Made by a program: the position numbers and the translations under genes. Of a DNA stretch of 13,125 bases, positions 1 to 6,365 are shown one piece after another; positions within the stretch are counted from its first letter, which is position 1; every line of letters begins with the position of its first letter. The DNA lies in the NCBI GenBank assembly GCA_903882335.1, contig CAIRWP010000336.1:1-13125 (forward strand), written 5' to 3'. Under the pieces are notes generated by a model. That model had not been told where the DNA came from. It saw nothing but the letters and a program-made list of their open reading frames with translations, and did no database searches. The DNA comes from an uncultured Opitutia bacterium (GTDB lineage: Bacteria; Verrucomicrobiota; Verrucomicrobiia; Opitutales; UBA953).

Positions 1-1
1 C

Positions 2-931
2 GGCGGAGAGGCAGCGGGCGAAGACGGCCTCGGCGATGGTCGGCGCGGCGACACCCATGTCGAGGGCGTTGGCGCGCGTCCACTTGCCCGTGCCCTTCTG
101 GCCGGCGGTGTCGAGGATGACGTCGACCAGCGGCTTGCCGGTCTCGGGGTCCTTCTGCTTGAGCACCTTGGCGGTGATCTCGATCAGGAAGGAGTTGAGG
201 TCGCCCTGGTTCCACTCCTCGAAGGTGGTGCCGATCTCGTCGGGGGTCATGCCGAGGAGGCCGCGCATGAGGTCGTAGGCTTCGCAGATCATCTGCATGT
301 CGCCGTACTCGATGCCGTTGTGGACCATCTTGACGTAATGACCGGCGCCGTCCGGGCCGATGTGCGCCACGCAAGGCACGCCGCCCTTGATGGGCTTGCC
401 CGGGGTCGCGCCGGTGAGCTCGACGCCGGTGGCGGCGTCGACCTTGGAGGCGACGGCCTCCCAGATGGGCTTCAGCTCGGCCCAGGCCGCGGCGTCGCCG
501 CCCGGCATGAGGGACGGTCCGAAGCGGGCGCCTTCCTCGCCCCCGGACACGCCGGAGCCGATGAAGCGCAGGCCTTTGGCCTTGAGCTCGCGCTCGCGGC
601 GGATGGTGTCGGTCCAGAGGGCGTTGCCGCCGTCGATGATGATGTCCCCGGCCTCGAAGACCCCGGCCAGCTCATTGATGACGGCGTCGGTCGGGGCGCC
701 GGCCTTCACGAGGATGACGGCCTTGCGGGGCTTCTTCAGGGAAGCGGCGAAGTCCTTCATGGTGGGACAGCCGGTCAGCTTGCCCGGGGTCTTCGGGTTT
801 TCCTTCACGAACTCATCGGTCTTGGCGGTCGTCCGGTTGTAGACCGAGATCGCGAAGCCGTGGTCGGCGATGTTGAGGGCGAGGTTCTGGCCCATGACGG
901 CCAGACCGATGAGACCAATGTCGGATTGCAT
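2..931 (-). CDS. gnd: 6-phosphogluconate dehydrogenase, decarboxylating (C-terminus cut off by window edge)
   Basis: Oxidises and decarboxylates 6-phosphogluconate to ribulose 5-phosphate with reduction of NADP+, in the cytosolic oxidative pentose phosphate pathway. Seen: about 310 residues, starting with a Rossmann dinucleotide fold (GLAVMGQNLALNI, residues 9-21; VYNRT at 30-34). The substrate loop follows (GSGVSGGEEGARFGPS, 125-140), then the helix with the presumed catalytic Lys201 and Glu208 (HYVKMVHNGIEYGDMQ) and KGTGKW further on. The family is usually about 470-490 residues, so roughly the last third lies outside the window. Compared with the enterobacterial protein as I recall it, there is an insertion of about 15 residues just before the PCVxxIGPDGAGH segment (about 165-185). 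The ATG at 931 is chosen because the Rossmann fold starts at residue 5. It has no good Shine-Dalgarno sequence, while a well-placed GGGAG precedes an out-of-frame ATG 13 bases upstream. Divergent from coaC. Confidence 0.97.
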   Translation of the reverse strand, partial: MQSDIGLIGLAVMGQNLALNIADHGFAISVYNRTTAKTDEFVKENPKTPGKLTGCPTMKDFAASLKKPRKAVILVKAGAPTDAVINELAGVFEAGDIIIDGGNALWTDTIRRERELKAKGLRFIGSGVSGGEEGARFGPSLMPGGDAAAWAELKPIWEAVASKVDAATGVELTGATPGKPIKGGVPCVAHIGPDGAGHYVKMVHNGIEYGDMQMICEAYDLMRGLLGMTPDEIGTTFEEWNQGDLNSFLIEITAKVLKQKDPETGKPLVDVILDTAGQKGTGKWTRANALDMGVAAPTIAEAVFARCLSA

Positions 932-975
932 AAGAGGAACCCATGCGAACTCCCGGGGGCGGGCATGGCAAACCA

Positions 976-991
976 GAAAACGGTGGTTTTC
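976..991. repeat. Perfect inverted repeat GAAAAC-GGTG-GTTTTC (possible operator)
   Basis: Two perfect 6-base arms are separated by 4 bases, inside the only A/T-rich patch of the gnd/coaC spacer. The element lies 45-60 bases upstream of the gnd start and 83-98 bases upstream of the coaC start. Its size and position suit a dimeric regulator site overlapping the gnd promoter, but a 6-base arm can arise by chance. No known operator consensus is recognised. Confidence 0.3.
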
Positions 992-1063
992 CTTCAAAAC
1001 GGGGCGGTGGCCGGTCTGCGGGACGGCTTTCCCCTCGCCACCTCGGCGGGCGCTCCCATCTTC

Positions 1064-1067
1064 GGAG
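1064..1067 (+). promoter_or_regulatory. Ribosome binding site of coaC (GGAG)
   Basis: GGAG ends 6 bases before the ATG at 1074. This decides the coaC start against the longer open frame that runs upstream to 870, whose extra N-terminus overlaps the gnd start region antisense and has no counterpart in the family. Confidence 0.6.
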
Positions 1068-1073
1068 ACCGCC

Positions 1074-1622
1074 ATGTCCCAGCTCGTCGGCAAACGCATC
1101 ACCCTCGGGGTCACCGGCTCCATCGCCGCCTACAAGGCCGCGGACCTGACCTCGCAGCTCATCAAATACGGCGCCGAGGTCCAGGTGGTCATGACCAAGG
1201 GTGCCACCCAGTTCATCACCCCGATGACCCTCCAGGTGCTCTCCCGCCGACCGGTGGCGTTCGACCTTTGGGCCGAAGGCGCCAACTCGATCCCGGGCCA
1301 CATCGAGATCGCCGATTCCTCCGACCTGCTCCTCGTCGCTCCGCTTTCGGCCAACGTCCTCGCGGAGTTTGCCCACGGCCTCGCGCCGGACCTCCTGACC
1401 AGCATCTACCTCGCCACCCGCGGTCCGGTCCTGCTCTGCCCGGCGATGAACGGCAAGATGTACGAACACCCGGCCACGCAGGCCAACCTCAAGACGCTCC
1501 GCTCCCGCGGCCACGCCGTCGTCGACCCCGCCGAGGGGATGCTCGCCTGCGGCTACGAAGGCGTCGGCAAGCTCGCGCCGGTCGAGGAGATCGTGAGCCG
1601 CGTGCTGTCGATCCTGGGTTGA
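1074..1622 (+). CDS. coaC: Phosphopantothenoylcysteine decarboxylase (stand-alone CoaC flavoprotein)
   Basis: Decarboxylates 4'-phosphopantothenoyl-L-cysteine to 4'-phosphopantetheine with bound FMN, in coenzyme A synthesis. Seen: 182 residues of the homo-oligomeric flavin-containing Cys decarboxylase (HFCD) fold. Motifs are GVTGSIAAYK near the N-terminus, GHIEIADSSD with His76, PAMNGKM with Asn126, and LACGYEGVGKL with Cys159. These fall one residue from the E. coli CoaC catalytic positions His75, Asn125 and Cys158 as I remember them, so the enzyme should be active. Most bacteria fuse this domain to the CoaB synthetase. Here the frame stops at the end of the CoaC domain and the next gene is unrelated, so CoaB must be encoded elsewhere. 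The start is set by a GGAG site and by the family N-terminus. First gene of the rightward run; queG begins 5 bases after its stop. A UbiX or lantibiotic-type HFCD protein is less likely given the PAMN motif and the flap cysteine. Confidence 0.9.
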   Translation: MSQLVGKRITLGVTGSIAAYKAADLTSQLIKYGAEVQVVMTKGATQFITPMTLQVLSRRPVAFDLWAEGANSIPGHIEIADSSDLLLVAPLSANVLAEFAHGLAPDLLTSIYLATRGPVLLCPAMNGKMYEHPATQANLKTLRSRGHAVVDPAEGMLACGYEGVGKLAPVEEIVSRVLSILG

Positions 1623-1627
1623 GTCGG

Positions 1628-2635
1628 ATGGACCCCCGCGCCCTGCGCCAGCGGATCGAAGCTTCGGCGAAGGAGCTGGGCTTCGACGCCTGCGGAGTCG
1701 CGCCCGTCGAGGTCGACGTCCGGGCCGACTACTTCCGGAAGTGGATCGCTGACGGCATGCATGGCGACATGGCCTGGCTGGCGCGTAATCCCGACCGCCG
1801 GACCGACGCCCGCCAGGTGCTGCCCGAGGCGCGCAGCCTCGTCGTGGTCGGACTGAACTATTACCAGCCGCACCCGCCCGCCGGCTACCGCATCGCGAAA
1901 TACGCGCTCGGCGCGGATTACCACGACGTGATCCTGGCCCGCCTCCAGGAGCTGTGCGTCGTGATGAAGTCCCTCGGGGGCGAGCAGAAGCCTTACGTCG
2001 ACACCGGACCGGTGCTCGAGAAGCCCGTCGCGGCCGCCGCCGGTCTCGGTTGGCAGGGTAAGAGCACGATCCTCATCCATCGCGGCGCCGGCACCTGGCT
2101 CTTCCTCGGCGTCATCCTGACGACCCTGGAGCTCGAGGTTGCAACCGCGCGGGAGCCCGACCGCTGCGGGTCCTGCACCCGTTGCATCGACGCCTGTCCG
2201 ACGTCGGCGATCATCGCGCCCTATCAGATGGATGCGCGCAAGTGCCTCGCGTACCTGACCATCGAGCACAAGGGTGCCATCCCCGTCGAGTACCGCGAAG
2301 CCCTCGGCGATCGCGTCTTCGGCTGCGACGACTGCCTCGACGTCTGTCCTTGGAACAAGTGGGCGGTCGCTACCCGCGAAGCCCATTTCGCCCCGCGTCC
2401 GCACCCCCCGCTGCGCGAGACGCTGGCCTGGACCGACGAGCAGTTCCTGGCCCATTTCCGCGGCACGCCGGTCGAGCGCCTCGGGCTCGCGCGTTGGCGA
2501 CGCAACGCGCTCACGGTCCTGGGCAACGTCGGCCGACGGGATGATCTGCCGGCCGCCGAAGCGTTGCTCGGCGACCCCGACCCGATGGTGGCGGAGCATG
2601 CGGCGTGGTCGGTCGCCCGCCTGCGCACTCGCTGA
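1628..2635 (+). CDS. queG: Epoxyqueuosine reductase
   Basis: Reduces epoxyqueuosine to queuosine at the tRNA wobble position, the last step of queuosine synthesis, using cobalamin and two [4Fe-4S] clusters in the cytosol. Seen: 335 residues. The N-terminal DUF1730-type cobalamin-binding part contains YVDTGPVLEK with the presumed catalytic Asp125. All eight cluster cysteines are present: C180, C183, C186 and C190 (CGSCTRCIDACP), C206 (DARKCLAYLTIE), and C233, C236 and C240 (CDDCLDVCPWN). The C-terminus (about 285-335) looks like a HEAT-type helical repeat (RRNALTVLGNVG, then HAAWSVARL), as in many QueG proteins. The start ATG lies 5 bases after the coaC stop with only weak Shine-Dalgarno complementarity, so translation is probably coupled. 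The frame stays open far upstream to 320, but that part is antisense to gnd and is not coding. Confidence 0.96.
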   Translation: MDPRALRQRIEASAKELGFDACGVAPVEVDVRADYFRKWIADGMHGDMAWLARNPDRRTDARQVLPEARSLVVVGLNYYQPHPPAGYRIAKYALGADYHDVILARLQELCVVMKSLGGEQKPYVDTGPVLEKPVAAAAGLGWQGKSTILIHRGAGTWLFLGVILTTLELEVATAREPDRCGSCTRCIDACPTSAIIAPYQMDARKCLAYLTIEHKGAIPVEYREALGDRVFGCDDCLDVCPWNKWAVATREAHFAPRPHPPLRETLAWTDEQFLAHFRGTPVERLGLARWRRNALTVLGNVGRRDDLPAAEALLGDPDPMVAEHAAWSVARLRTR

Positions 2636-2670
2636 ACCTACGGGTTGCCTCGGACCCCGGGCCCGTCCTA

Positions 2671-3210
2671 ATGGAAGCCGTGACCCTCGCCCAAGCTTAC
2701 TACGCGCTCGCCGCGGTCCTGCTGCTCGCCGGTTTCCTGGTCTGGACCGGCGCCGCGGTCCTGCGTTCCTTCCGCCGCTCGGGCTTCGCCACCGCCGTCC
2801 TCGGCCTCGCCGCCGTCGCCTGGTTCGTCGGCTGGCTCTGGTTCCTGCCCGAGCCCGACCTCGCCGGCATCAACCGCAACCTCGTGCTCGCGGTCTTCAC
2901 CGTCGCGAGCCTCGCGACCTTCAAGTACCTGCCCGACCTCCTCGCGATCCGTTCGCTCGGGGTCCTGATGATGTTCCTTGCGCGCCACGTGCTCGACGCC
3001 GGTTACACGCATCTGCCTTACAGCCTCCTCGCCGCTTCGGTCAGCTACGGGTTACTGGTCCTCTTCGGCCTCTGGTGGGCTTCCTCGCCGCCCGCCTTCG
3101 CGCGGCAATGCGACTGGATTCTGGCCGCCACCTTCCGCCATCGCCTCCTCGGCGCCCTCCTCGCCGGGCTCGGCGCGGCCTGCGTCTACCAAGCGTTCCA
3201 CTTGGCGTGA
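2671..3210 (+). CDS. Uncharacterised polytopic inner-membrane protein
   Basis: Not recognised as any named family. Seen: 179 residues, very rich in Leu and Ala, with about six predicted membrane helices: roughly 8-30, 39-60, 68-88, 92-112, 117-137 and 157-176. A polar loop with conserved-looking residues (FKYLPDLLAIRS, then ARHVLDAGYTHLP) links the middle helices. There is no signal peptide beyond the first helix, no cysteine pair and no obvious catalytic or metal motif. The ATG at 2671 is chosen because it directly precedes the first helix. A GTG at 2605 would add 22 hydrophilic residues overlapping queG. No clear Shine-Dalgarno sequence is visible. It sits 35 bases after queG, and its stop overlaps the GTG start of gmk by 4 bases, so it is translationally coupled to gmk and probably made with it. 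No function is proposed. Confidence 0.8.
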   Translation: MEAVTLAQAYYALAAVLLLAGFLVWTGAAVLRSFRRSGFATAVLGLAAVAWFVGWLWFLPEPDLAGINRNLVLAVFTVASLATFKYLPDLLAIRSLGVLMMFLARHVLDAGYTHLPYSLLAASVSYGLLVLFGLWWASSPPAFARQCDWILAATFRHRLLGALLAGLGAACVYQAFHLA

Positions 3211-3800
3211 GTCGCGCGCTCCTCATCGTCGTCTCGGGTCCCGCCGGCAGCGGCAAGACCACGCTCTGTGCCAGTCTCACCGGGGCCTGCCCGCAGGCCA
3301 TCCGTCGCGTGATCACCTGCACCACGCGCGCGCCGCGACCGGGGGAGGTCGACGGCGTCGACTACCACTTCCTCACCCGCGCCAGCTTTGAACAGCAGGT
3401 CGCCGCCGGCGTCTTCCTCGAGCACGCCCACGTCCACGGCAACCTCTACGGTCCGCGCTCGGCCGACGTCGCCACGCACCTGGGCGCGGGCTTCGACGCG
3501 CTCCTCAACGTCGATGTCCAGGGCGCCGCGACGATCCGCGCCAAGGGCGCCGCCGACCCGCGGCTCGCCGCCGCGCTCGTCACGGTCTTCATCCGTGTCA
3601 GCGACCGCGCCGAACTGCGGCGTCGCCTCACGGGCCGCGGCACCGACCCGGCCGACGAGATCGACCGGCGCGTGGCCGCCGCCGAGGAGGAGCTCCGGCA
3701 CGCCGGCACCTACCAGCACGTGATCGAAAGCGGCAGCCGCGAGGCCGACTTCGCCGCACTGCTCGCCATCTACCACGCCGAGAAGGCCCGCCGGCCGTGA
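3207..3800 (+). CDS. gmk: Guanylate kinase
   Basis: Phosphorylates GMP (and dGMP) to GDP with ATP; essential for GTP and dGTP supply in the cytosol. Seen: 197 residues, with the P-loop GPAGSGKTT at 11-19, then TTRAPRPGEVDGVDYHF (GMP-binding region), HVHGNLYGP, LLNVDVQGAATIR, and the lid segment RRRLTGRGTD, in the usual family order and length. The start is a GTG sharing GTGA with the stop of the upstream membrane-protein gene. The family N-terminus begins only a few residues before the P-loop, so no upstream start is needed. The stop overlaps the polX start (TGATG). Gmk is commonly linked to rpoZ and coaBC in bacteria. Here coaC lies two genes upstream, but rpoZ is absent from the window. Confidence 0.96.
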   Translation: MSRALLIVVSGPAGSGKTTLCASLTGACPQAIRRVITCTTRAPRPGEVDGVDYHFLTRASFEQQVAAGVFLEHAHVHGNLYGPRSADVATHLGAGFDALLNVDVQGAATIRAKGAADPRLAAALVTVFIRVSDRAELRRRLTGRGTDPADEIDRRVAAAEEELRHAGTYQHVIESGSREADFAALLAIYHAEKARRP

Positions 3801-5521
3801 TGGAGAAAGCCGACATCGCGGCGGTCCTCGACGAGATCGCCACCTTGATGGAGCTGACGGGTGAGAACCCGTTCAAGATCCGCGCGTACTCGGGGGGCGC
3901 CCGCATCCTTGAGAACCTGACCGAGGACCTCGGCGAGCTCATCGACGGAGGCAAACTGGCCGACATTCCCGGGCTGGGCGAGGCGCTGGTCGACAAGATC
4001 ACGACGCTCCGCCGCGACGGTGTCCTGCCATTCCACCAGAAGCTCAAGGCTTCGATCCCCGCCGGCCTGCTCGAGATCATGCAGATTCCCGGGCTCGGGC
4101 CCAAGAAGGTCCGCGCGCTCTGGACGCAGCTCGCCGTCGCGGATCTCGCCAAGCTGAAGGAGGTCTGCGAGTCCGGTGCGGTCGCCGAGCTCAAGGGCTT
4201 CGGGGCCAAGACCCAGGAGAAGATCCTCGAGGGCATCAAGAACCGCATCGCCTACGGCAAGCGGCACCGCTGGTACGAAGCGGCCGCCATCGCCGAACCG
4301 ATCCTCGCCGGCCTCCGCGCGCTGCCGCAGGTCGCGCTCGCCGAGTCCGCCGGTTCGCTTCGCCGCGCCCGCGAGACGGTCGGCGACCTCGACTTCCTCG
4401 TGGCGTCGTCGGAACCCCAGCCGATCATGGACTGGTTCGTCGCCTACCCGGGCGTCAAGGAGGTCACCGCCCACGGCGAGACGAAGTCCAGCGTGCGCTT
4501 CGAGAACGGTCTGCAGGCGGACCTGCGCGTCGTGCCGGCCGAGCAGTTCTACTTCGCGCTCCACCACTTCACCGGCTCCAAGGAGCACAACGTTGCGATG
4601 CGCCACCGCGCGCTCGGCCGGGGCCTCAGCATGAGCGAGTGGGGCTTCAAGCCGGTCGACGAAAAGACCCTCGCGCCCGGCGCCCGGAGCGAGGCGGAGG
4701 TCTTCCGCGCGCTCGGCCTGCCGTGGATCCCGCCGGAGCTCCGCGAGGGTAACGGCGAGATCGACGCCGCCGAGGCCGGCCAGCTACCGGAGCTCGTCCG
4801 GCTCTCCGACCTCCGCGGGGTCTTCCACAACCACACCACGGAATCCGACGGCGACCACACGCTCGCGCAGATGGCCGCCGCCGCCGAAGCCCACGGCTGG
4901 GAGTACCTCGGTATCTCCGACCATTCCAAGTCCAGCTTCCAGGCCGGCGGCCTCGACGAGGCGCGGCTGGAAAAACAGCTCGCGGACATCGCGGCGCTCA
5001 ACGCCTCGAAGAAGTATCGCGTGCGCGTGCTGTCGGGGAGCGAGGTCGACATCCTCAAGGATGGGTCGCTCGATTTCGCGGACGATGTCCTCAGCCGCCT
5101 GGACTTCGTCGTGGCCTCGGTGCACAACCTCTTCACCTTGGACCGCGAGTCCCAGACCGCCCGCATCATCAAGGCAATCGAGAACGAGCACGTCGACATG
5201 GTCGGTCACCTCACCGGCCGCCTGCTCAACAAGCGCGAGCCCTACGAGGTCGATATCGCCAAGGTCATCGACGCGGCCGCGGCCAACGACACGATCCTCG
5301 AGCTGAACGCCAACCCGTGGCGCCTCGACCTCGACTGGCGTTGGTGGCGGCGCGCGGCCGACAAGGGCGTACTCTGCTCGATCAACCCGGACGCCCACCA
5401 CGTCGACCAGCTGGCGTTCGCCGCCCACGGCGTGCGCATCGCCCGCAAGGGTTGGCTGACGCCGGCGCAGGTGCTGAACACGCGGCCGCTGGACGAGGTG
5501 CTGCGCTGGCTCGGCCGCTGA
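3800..5521 (+). CDS. polX: Bacterial DNA polymerase X with C-terminal PHP exonuclease domain
   Basis: Family X gap-filling polymerase with a metal-dependent PHP domain that gives 3'-5' exonuclease or phosphoesterase activity; implicated in base excision repair. Seen: 573 residues. Helix-hairpin-helix segments lie near 55-65 (IPGLGEALVDKI), 95-105 (IPGLGPKKV) and 132-142 (GFGAKTQEKI). The nucleotidyltransferase core has GSLRRARETVGDLDF with Asp196 and Asp198, the third catalytic Asp241 (LQADLRVV), and the HHFTGSKEHN segment. The PHP domain from about 335 retains its metal ligands: His343 and His345, His375 (ISDH), Glu415 (GSEVD), His442 (SVHN), His470 (GHLTG), Asp531 and His533 (PDAHH). Both halves therefore look active. 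The start is the ATG in TGATG overlapping the gmk stop; a GTG at 3797 is a possible alternative adding one residue. There is no Shine-Dalgarno sequence, which is consistent with coupling to gmk. Confidence 0.95.
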   Translation: MEKADIAAVLDEIATLMELTGENPFKIRAYSGGARILENLTEDLGELIDGGKLADIPGLGEALVDKITTLRRDGVLPFHQKLKASIPAGLLEIMQIPGLGPKKVRALWTQLAVADLAKLKEVCESGAVAELKGFGAKTQEKILEGIKNRIAYGKRHRWYEAAAIAEPILAGLRALPQVALAESAGSLRRARETVGDLDFLVASSEPQPIMDWFVAYPGVKEVTAHGETKSSVRFENGLQADLRVVPAEQFYFALHHFTGSKEHNVAMRHRALGRGLSMSEWGFKPVDEKTLAPGARSEAEVFRALGLPWIPPELREGNGEIDAAEAGQLPELVRLSDLRGVFHNHTTESDGDHTLAQMAAAAEAHGWEYLGISDHSKSSFQAGGLDEARLEKQLADIAALNASKKYRVRVLSGSEVDILKDGSLDFADDVLSRLDFVVASVHNLFTLDRESQTARIIKAIENEHVDMVGHLTGRLLNKREPYEVDIAKVIDAAAANDTILELNANPWRLDLDWRWWRRAADKGVLCSINPDAHHVDQLAFAAHGVRIARKGWLTPAQVLNTRPLDEVLRWLGR

Positions 5522-5556
5522 GGCCCGCTTCCGGCTCGCCCTGCGGGGCCCGCCCG

Positions 5557-5564
5557 CCCTAGGG
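5557..5564 (+). promoter_or_regulatory. CCCTAGGG palindrome containing the kdsA ribosome binding site
   Basis: An 8-base perfect palindrome whose right half, AGGG (5561-5564), ends 6 bases before the kdsA ATG and is the best Shine-Dalgarno candidate. Self-pairing through such a short palindrome is unlikely to matter. The surrounding 49-base spacer (5522-5570) also holds an imperfect G/C-rich inverted repeat (GGCCCGC with GCGGGGCC) but no T-run, so no intrinsic terminator is called between polX and kdsA. Confidence 0.35.
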
Positions 5565-5570
5565 TGCGGC

Positions 5571-6365
5571 ATGCTCCACGATAAGCGTCGTCTGCTCCTC
5601 ATCGCCGGTCCCTGCTCCCTCGAGTCCGAGGCCAACTGCCGGACCGTCGCGACCGAGCTCAAGGCCCTCGCCGCGAAGCACCCGGAGCTGAACATCCTTT
5701 TCAAGGGTTCCTACGACAAGGCCAACCGCACCTCGCTCGGCGGTGACCGCGGCCCGGGTATGCAGGCCGGCCTCGACCTCCTCGCGATGGTCAAGCGGGA
5801 CTACGGCTTCAAGGTGCTCACCGACATTCACGGTCCCGAGCAGTGCGAAGCCGTCGGCAAGGTCGTCGACGCCCTGCAGATCCCGGCGTTCATGTGCCGC
5901 CAGACCGACCTCCTCGTCGCCGCCGCCAAGACCGGCAAGGTCGTCAACGTGAAGAAGGGCCAGTTCCTCTCGCCGTTCGAGATGCGCTTCGTTGTCGATA
6001 AGCTCGAGGGCGCCGGCGCCGCCGAGATCTGGCAGACGGACCGTGGCACGACCTTCGGCTACCAGAACCTGGTCGTGGACATGCGCTCCTTCCCGATCAT
6101 GGCCGGCTTTGGTCACCCGACGATCATGGACGCCACCCACGCGGTGCAGCTCCCCGGCGCGGCCGGCGGCTCTTCCGGTGGTCAGCGCGAATACGTGCCC
6201 GTGCTCGCCAAGGCGGCCCTCGCCGCGGGCGCCGATGGTCTCTTCATGGAGACGCACCCGGACCCGAAGATGGCGATCTCCGACGGCCCCTCGCAGGTGC
6301 CGTTGGCGGAGTTCCCGGCCCTCGTGGAGTCCTGCCTGCGCGTCTGGAAAGCCGTCCGCGCCTAA
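5571..6365 (+). CDS. kdsA: 3-deoxy-8-phosphooctulonate synthase (Kdo-8-P synthase), metal-dependent type
   Basis: Condenses phosphoenolpyruvate with D-arabinose 5-phosphate to Kdo-8-phosphate, the committed step to the Kdo sugar of lipopolysaccharide. Seen: 264 residues of the DAHP/KDO8P synthase TIM barrel, with IAGPCSLES at the N-terminus, FKGSYDKANRTS, VKKGQFLSP, and DATHAVQLPGAAGGSSGGQR. The four residues expected at a divalent metal site are all present: Cys15, His190, Glu227 (METHP) and Asp238 (ISDGPSQ). The cysteine marks the metal-dependent class, as in Aquifex; E. coli-type enzymes have Asn there. The start ATG follows an AGGG site. It lies 49 bases after polX and may be co-transcribed. 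Its stop codon overlaps the 3' end of menE on the other strand by 4 bases. The gene implies an outer membrane with LPS. Confidence 0.96.
   Translation: MLHDKRRLLLIAGPCSLESEANCRTVATELKALAAKHPELNILFKGSYDKANRTSLGGDRGPGMQAGLDLLAMVKRDYGFKVLTDIHGPEQCEAVGKVVDALQIPAFMCRQTDLLVAAAKTGKVVNVKKGQFLSPFEMRFVVDKLEGAGAAEIWQTDRGTTFGYQNLVVDMRSFPIMAGFGHPTIMDATHAVQLPGAAGGSSGGQREYVPVLAKAALAAGADGLFMETHPDPKMAISDGPSQVPLAEFPALVESCLRVWKAVRA

Larger units (their letters stand above)
932..1073. promoter_or_regulatory. Divergent intergenic region between gnd and coaC
   Basis: This 142-base spacer separates the two divergent starts and must hold the promoters for gnd (leftward) and for the coaC-led run (rightward), unless those lie inside coding sequence. 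It contains an A/T-rich island at about 970-1000, conspicuous in this G+C-rich DNA, which includes a perfect 6-4-6 inverted repeat. I could not find a convincing -35/-10 pair on either strand, so the promoter positions are not assigned. No open reading frame here looks like a gene. Confidence 0.5.

Noticed and set aside
320..1627. Upstream extension of the queG frame (open from 320)
   Set aside because: It runs antisense to gnd and then through coaC in another frame. The residues are low-complexity Gly/Arg/Pro-rich shadow translation, and QueG's family start is at 1628.
4784..5704. Minus-strand open frame (306 codons) opposite polX and the start of kdsA
   Set aside because: It spans the junction of two plus-strand genes with intact active sites, and its translation is compositionally biased without motifs.
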